Assembly (NCBI GenBank): GCA_023487325.1
Contig: JAMDBS010000040.1
Location: 1 to 25,970 of the forward strand
Direction of reading: 5' to 3'
DNA: 25,970 bases
Source: Patescibacteria group bacterium
Lineage (GTDB): Bacteria; Patescibacteria; UBA1384; JAMDBS01
The notes under the pieces are model-generated. The model searched no databases, was not told the DNA's origin, and saw only the letters and a program-made list of their open reading frames with translations. Below are positions 23,478-25,970 of this stretch, in pieces; within the stretch, counting starts at the first letter, position 1, and every line of letters begins with the position of its first letter. A program made the position numbers and the translations under genes.

Positions 23478-23609
23478 TTATTCTTTATCTTTTGTCTCTT
23501 TTTCCTCATCTTGGCGGCAGCTACCGCAACATTTGCAGCAACTTTGGCATTCCTCTTGTTGCTCTTTTTCACTATCGGTTTTTTTGACTTTGTCTTCTTC
23601 TCCGCACAT
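23478..23609 (-). CDS. 43-aa Cys-cluster peptide, metallothionein-like
   Basis: ATG at 23609 with AGAGGAG about 6-7 nt upstream; stop at 23478-23480. The peptide has an N-terminal Cys2, a highly charged flank, then CQSCCKCCGSC (residues 21-31) with six Cys, and a charged tail, EKETKDKE. Seven Cys in 43 residues, no hydrophobic segment and a CxxCCxCCxxC cluster are hallmarks of a soluble metal-thiolate peptide. The copper island next door makes Cu(I) binding a natural guess. A zinc or iron-sulfur role, or a merely Cys-rich tail protein, cannot be ruled out. It has its own likely promoter at 23639-23667. Confidence 0.65.
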   Translation of the reverse strand: MCGEEDKVKKTDSEKEQQEECQSCCKCCGSCRQDEEKETKDKE

Positions 23610-23638
23610 ATAAACTCCTCTTTTTATTAATTCTTTAC

Positions 23639-23667
23639 TTTATACATTTTTATCATATTTCTCACAA
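23639..23667 (-). promoter_or_regulatory. Likely promoter of the Cys-cluster peptide
   Basis: On the minus strand TTGTGA (23662-23667), a 17-bp spacer and TATAAA (23639-23644), followed by a leader of about 25 nt. Confidence 0.5.
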
Positions 23668-23702
23668 ACTGTCCAGCCCGTCATCCCCACAAAGTAAATA
23701 AC

Positions 23703-23727
23703 CACTTCCACTTCGGAAGTGGAAGTG
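23703..23727. repeat. Perfect 11-bp hairpin
   Basis: CACTTCCACTT and AAGTGGAAGTG flank CGG. No T-run follows on the plus strand and only a weak one on the minus. Upstream of aspS, it may be a REP-like element or a regulatory hairpin. Confidence 0.5.
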
Positions 23728-23734
23728 AGATCGG

Positions 23735-23764
23735 TTGCACTTGGAAAATAATGGAAAATAATAT
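23735..23764 (+). promoter_or_regulatory. Likely promoter of aspS
   Basis: TTGCAC (23735-23740), an 18-bp spacer and TAATAT (23759-23764). The leader of about 60 nt contains filler-like words before the ribosome-binding site at 23820-23824. Confidence 0.5.
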
Positions 23765-23829
23765 AGAATTAAATAAGCAGAGCTATAAGTTATAGGTTAA
23801 AAGTCATATGTTAGGATATAGGAGAAAAT

Positions 23830-25218
23830 ATGGCAAGAACGTTGATGATGGATTTAAATAATAAAATTGGACAAAAAGTGGAAATTGCCGGACGAATACT
23901 AAATATCCGAAAAATGGGCAATATTTCTTTTGTAGTTTTACAAGACTACACTGGGATAGTCCAAGTAGTATTTGAAAAAGAAATCAAAGCTAAAATTGGC
24001 GATGCAGTAGAAATTATTGGTACGGCCAAAGAAGAAAAACGGGCTAAGAACGGATTGGAAATCAGCGGCCAGGAGGTAAAAGTTCTTGCTAATAACCTCG
24101 AGGAATTGCCCTATGATTTTGCTAGCAAAAACCTAAATTTACAGCTTACAACTCTTTTAGATTTGCGTCCACTCTCTGTTCGCCACCCCAAAGTCCAGGC
24201 AATCTTTAAGCTTTATGATTTGCTCCTTGATAGTTACGAAAAGTCAATGCGTAAATATGGCTTTACCGAAATAAAAACACCTAAAATTCTCGAGGCGGCC
24301 TCCGAAGGCGGCGCTAATTTCTTTCAAATTAAATATTTCGACAAAAATGCCTATTTAGCCCAAAGTCCCCAGATGTACAAGCAAATTATGGTGGGTGCAC
24401 TGGAAAGAGTTTTTGAAATTGGCACCGTATTTCGCGCCGAACCGCATTTTACTACTCGCCATATCAATGAATACACTAGCTTAGACGCAGAAATGGGATT
24501 TATTAATGGTTTTGAGGATATAATGAGCATGCTTAATCAGGTACTAGTTGATATGATCGGTCATGTCAAAAAAAACGGTGAACCCTATCTTAAAGAATAT
24601 AATTGCCAAGTTCCTGACGTGCCCAAAAAAATCCCGCAAATTAAATTAACCGAAATGAAAAAGATAATTTTAGAAAAATACGGTGAACCCTATCTTAAAG
24701 AATATAATTGCCAAGTTCCTGACGTGCCCAAAAAAATCCCGCAAATTAAATTAACCGAAATGAAAAAGATAATTTTAGAAAAATACGGCCATAAAATCGC
24801 CGCTGACAATGACATCGATCCGGAAGGTGAAAAACTCGCCGGCCAGTACGCTAAAGAAAAATATAATTCCGATTTTATCTTTTTAACTCATTATCCTTGG
24901 GCAACCCGACCATTTTATACTATGCCATGTCAAGATAATAAAGCGGAAACTTGCAGTTTTGATTTGATTTTTAAAGGAGTAGAACTGGTTACCGGCAGCC
25001 AGAGAATTAATGATTATATGATGCTAATAGATAATATGAAAAAGAAAAAAGTCAAAGCTAAGGGCTTGGAATTTTATCTTAATACCTTCAAATTTGCCAT
25101 GCCACCCCACGGCGGTTGGGCAATTGGTTCGGAACGTTTTATTCAGCTGATGCTCGATCTCGGCAGTGTCAAAGAAGCCACCCTCTTTCCAAGAGATGTC
25201 AAACGTCTTTCTCCCTAG
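23830..25218 (+). CDS. aspS: Aspartyl-tRNA synthetase, archaeal type, with internal duplication
   Basis: 462 aa, class IIb. The anticodon-binding OB fold (about 14-90) contains GRILNIRKMGNISFVVLQD. The catalytic core has QSPQMYKQ (178-185), motif 2 with FRAEPH (201-206) and TSLDAEMGF, ATRPFYTMP, and motif 3 GGWAIGSERFIQLML near 427-441, ending in FPRDVKRLSP. The lack of the bacterial GAD insertion and the length without the duplication (427 aa) mark the archaeal/eukaryal type. Such enzymes are often non-discriminating and also charge tRNA-Asn; this is untested here. Residues 250-284 are repeated exactly as 285-319. AGGAG lies upstream of the ATG at 23830, though the ATGs at 23845 and 23848 are possible. 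AsnRS is a less likely alternative. Confidence 0.9.
   Translation: MARTLMMDLNNKIGQKVEIAGRILNIRKMGNISFVVLQDYTGIVQVVFEKEIKAKIGDAVEIIGTAKEEKRAKNGLEISGQEVKVLANNLEELPYDFASKNLNLQLTTLLDLRPLSVRHPKVQAIFKLYDLLLDSYEKSMRKYGFTEIKTPKILEAASEGGANFFQIKYFDKNAYLAQSPQMYKQIMVGALERVFEIGTVFRAEPHFTTRHINEYTSLDAEMGFINGFEDIMSMLNQVLVDMIGHVKKNGEPYLKEYNCQVPDVPKKIPQIKLTEMKKIILEKYGEPYLKEYNCQVPDVPKKIPQIKLTEMKKIILEKYGHKIAADNDIDPEGEKLAGQYAKEKYNSDFIFLTHYPWATRPFYTMPCQDNKAETCSFDLIFKGVELVTGSQRINDYMMLIDNMKKKKVKAKGLEFYLNTFKFAMPPHGGWAIGSERFIQLMLDLGSVKEATLFPRDVKRLSP
24576..24785. repeat. Perfect 105-bp tandem duplication within aspS
   Basis: 24576-24680 and 24681-24785 are identical, base for base. They begin at CGGTGAACCC and end at GAAAAATA. 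The unit is 35 codons, so the frame is kept. It lies between motif 2 and motif 3. A third copy would start at 24786, but the match fails after CGG. Confidence 0.97.
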
Positions 25219-25241
25219 CAATAAAGGTTCTTGTTATAAAA

Positions 25242-25277
25242 TTAAAAAATCCAGCCCATTTCGGCTGGATTTTTTAA
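25242..25277. terminator. Bidirectional terminator shared by aspS and rnpB
   Basis: TTAAAAAATCCAGCC (25242-25256) pairs perfectly with GGCTGGATTTTTTAA (25263-25277) over a 6-nt loop, with T-runs on both strands. It ends aspS on the plus strand and RNase P RNA on the minus. Confidence 0.85.
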
Positions 25278-25279
25278 TA

Positions 25280-25613
25280 CTTAGGCAATCAATAAGCCAG
25301 ATTCTGTTTTTAGCGATTATCTATCTAATGCGTTGGGATCCGTGGACATCGCTTCAAGCGAAAGCATTGATGATGGTCGGACCCACCCAACTTGTACCAC
25401 GCAGGGTTTGGCACTCTCAAACATTGCTGCTGAGATTATGGTTTCTTAAGCCATACTTTTCACCCTTAGTCGCCTCATCGGCGACCGGTATAGTTTCTGT
25501 GCCACTTTCCCTAGCCTTACGGCCGCCCCGCTTGTGGCGGGGTACGCTGCTTTATGGTATCTGGACTTTCCTCCCCGCCTCATCGGCGGAGCAATCGCTT
25601 TGATTACCTAAGC
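25280..25613 (-). ncRNA. rnpB: RNase P RNA, bacterial type A
   Basis: Catalytic RNA of RNase P, which trims tRNA 5' ends. On the minus strand it has the universal GAGGAAAGTCC (plus 25563-25573) near the 5' end and ACAGAATCTGGCTTA (plus 25293-25307) near the 3' end. The termini CTTAGGTAATCAA and TTGATTGCCTAAG pair to form P1. Internal hairpins include CCCCGC-CACAA-GCGGGG, and two stems share the same GATGA loop. Length about 334 nt. The promoter is TTGATT, 17 bp, TATAAT. The ORFs that cross it on either strand are shadows. Confidence 0.93.
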
Positions 25614-25619
25614 GTAAAC

Positions 25620-25648
25620 ATTATACCATAAAATATTTGCTAAATCAA
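25620..25648 (-). promoter_or_regulatory. Promoter of rnpB
   Basis: On the minus strand TTGATT (25643-25648), a 17-bp spacer and TATAAT (25620-25625). This places transcription start at about 25613, the 5' end of P1. Confidence 0.7.
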
Positions 25649-25665
25649 GATAAGAATGCTATATT
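25637..25665 (+). promoter_or_regulatory. Promoter of tRNA-Gln
   Basis: TTGCTA (25637-25642), a 17-bp spacer and TATATT (25660-25665). Start is expected near 25672, just before the tRNA. Its -35 lies inside the divergent rnpB promoter. Confidence 0.6.
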
Positions 25666-25675
25666 TGTAACATAT

Positions 25676-25749
25676 TCCGGGATCGTCTAATGGCAGGACA
25701 GCGGCCTTTGAAGCCGTTAATCTTGGTTCGAATCCAAGTCCCGGAGCCA
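25676..25749 (+). tRNA. tRNA-Gln (anticodon UUG)
   Basis: Acceptor stem TCCGGGA/TCCCGGA of 7 bp with discriminator G and encoded CCA (25747-25749). The anticodon loop CTTTGAA, with stem GCGGC/GCCGT, gives anticodon TTG. The T loop is TTCGAAT. Total 74 nt. An AT-rich hairpin terminator follows directly. Confidence 0.95.
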
Positions 25750-25778
25750 ATAATCCAATCAGGATTATTTTTATTTTG
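25749..25778 (+). terminator. Terminator after tRNA-Gln
   Basis: AATAATCC (25749-25756) pairs with GGATTATT (25762-25769) over a 5-nt loop, then a T-rich run. Confidence 0.75.
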
Positions 25779-25794
25779 TAAAATTTTAGAAAAC

Positions 25795-25925
25795 AAAAAA
25801 CCACCCAGAGCGTATAAATACGATGGATGGTATTGGGGTCGCGCGGTCGGGAAGCACTAATGGGTCTGCAAGGGCTATGAACCCTGCGAAAACCCTGGCA
25901 TTCCCGACCACGCATGAATGAAATT
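25795..25925. ncRNA. Strongly folded sequence, candidate small RNA of unknown family
   Basis: A long rod-like fold. GGTCGGGAA is matched by TTCCCGACC around about 47 nt, extended outside by GCG/CGC. Inside it, GGGT/ACCC, GCA/TGC and GGG/CCC pair in nested order, leaving small internal loops and a 7-nt tip. To the left a second hairpin (CGTAT/ATACG within ACCA...TGGT) is followed on the minus strand by TTTTTT, like an intrinsic terminator. That favours a minus-strand RNA of about 130 nt, although a T8 run also follows on the plus strand. I could not match it to tmRNA, 6S or SRP RNA. No protein is likely here. Confidence 0.45.
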
Positions 25926-25970
25926 TTTTTTAGAAACTGCACAGAACTAGATCAACTCGAGGCTGATCTC

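Noticed and set aside
23185..23587. Two plus-strand ORFs across 23185-23409 and 23285-23587
   Set aside because: They are antisense to the GC-rich membrane gene, its promoter and the Cys-cluster gene; the low-complexity translations lack a start signal.
24576..24785. Duplication as part of a normal AspRS repeat domain
   Set aside because: The two copies are identical at the DNA level, including silent positions, so this is a recent duplication and not an ancient protein repeat.
25166..25603. 145-aa plus-strand ORF
   Set aside because: It overlaps the end of aspS and almost all of the RNase P RNA antisense strand, and it has no ribosome-binding site.
25795..25925. Assignment of the folded stretch to SRP RNA, 6S RNA or tmRNA
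   Set aside because: The SRP tip GGAAGGAAGCAGC, the tmRNA tag frame and tRNA-like ends, and a convincing 6S bubble are not present.
25640..25942. 100-aa minus-strand ORF
   Set aside because: It runs antisense through tRNA-Gln, its terminator and the folded region; its only familiar words are those of an antisense tRNA.
1..25970. Recoding of TGA (as in Gracilibacteria)
   Set aside because: All core genes use TGG for Trp and have uninterrupted frames with normal stops; no in-frame TGA needs to be read through in them.

Overview
The window looks like a chromosomal segment of an AT-rich bacterium of the Candidate Phyla Radiation (Patescibacteria, Parcubacteria-like). The lineage is an inference from several signs: an archaeal-type aspartyl-tRNA synthetase, a DUF4012 protein next to cell-surface glycan genes, a short IF2, small conserved proteins, and intergenic and in-gene filler repeats of the kind common in these genomes. 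TGA acts as a stop and Trp is TGG, so the code is standard. No transposase, integrase, CRISPR array or phage gene was seen.

Layout. 1-596 (-): start of a diadenylate cyclase (CdaA), cut by the window edge. 700-2020 (+): two small promoter-to-terminator cassettes of tiny membrane proteins. 2034-8867 (-): gyrB, a 60-aa basic ORF, gyrA and infB. 9009-13757 (-): surface polysaccharide genes (polyprenyl-phosphate sugar transferase, GT4 glycosyltransferase, Wzz-like protein, DUF4012 protein). 13800-14478 (+): a third membrane-protein cassette. 14489-14832 (-): a 66-aa conserved-looking protein. 14966-21064 (+): a copper operon. 21068-23071 (-): a second copper-type ATPase (CopB-like). 23115-23445 (-): a GC-rich membrane-protein cassette. 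23478-23609 (-): a 43-aa Cys-cluster peptide. 23830-25218 (+): aspS with a perfect 105-bp internal tandem duplication. 25280-25613 (-): RNase P RNA. 25676-25749 (+): tRNA-Gln. After that comes an unidentified strongly folded stretch.

The copper island is the most coherent system. CsoR has an operator-like palindrome just downstream of the -10 of its own promoter. It is followed by an HMA - TauE/SafE (DsbD_2-like) - two-cupredoxin fusion, a Cu(I) P1B-ATPase with a CPC motif, a DUF1573 protein, a CcdA-type thiol transporter, a DUF5676-like membrane protein and a 45-aa Met-rich membrane peptide. A CPH-type ATPase with a His-rich N-terminus converges on it, and a Cys-rich metallothionein-like peptide lies 0.4 kb further on. 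The likely picture is cytosolic Cu(I) sensing and export, plus extracytoplasmic copper binding and thiol redox handling.

A second theme is sequence plasticity. Short tandem repeats sit inside IF2 and CopA linkers, a 35-codon duplication sits inside AspRS, and repeat-like hairpins fill several intergenic gaps. At least four small cassettes each carry a TTGACA/17-bp promoter, small membrane ORFs and a strong hairpin terminator. They lie between otherwise ordinary genes; the first three run against their minus-strand flanks, while the fourth shares the minus strand of its neighbours. One cassette (869-1334) appears to hold a protein split by a +1 frameshift.
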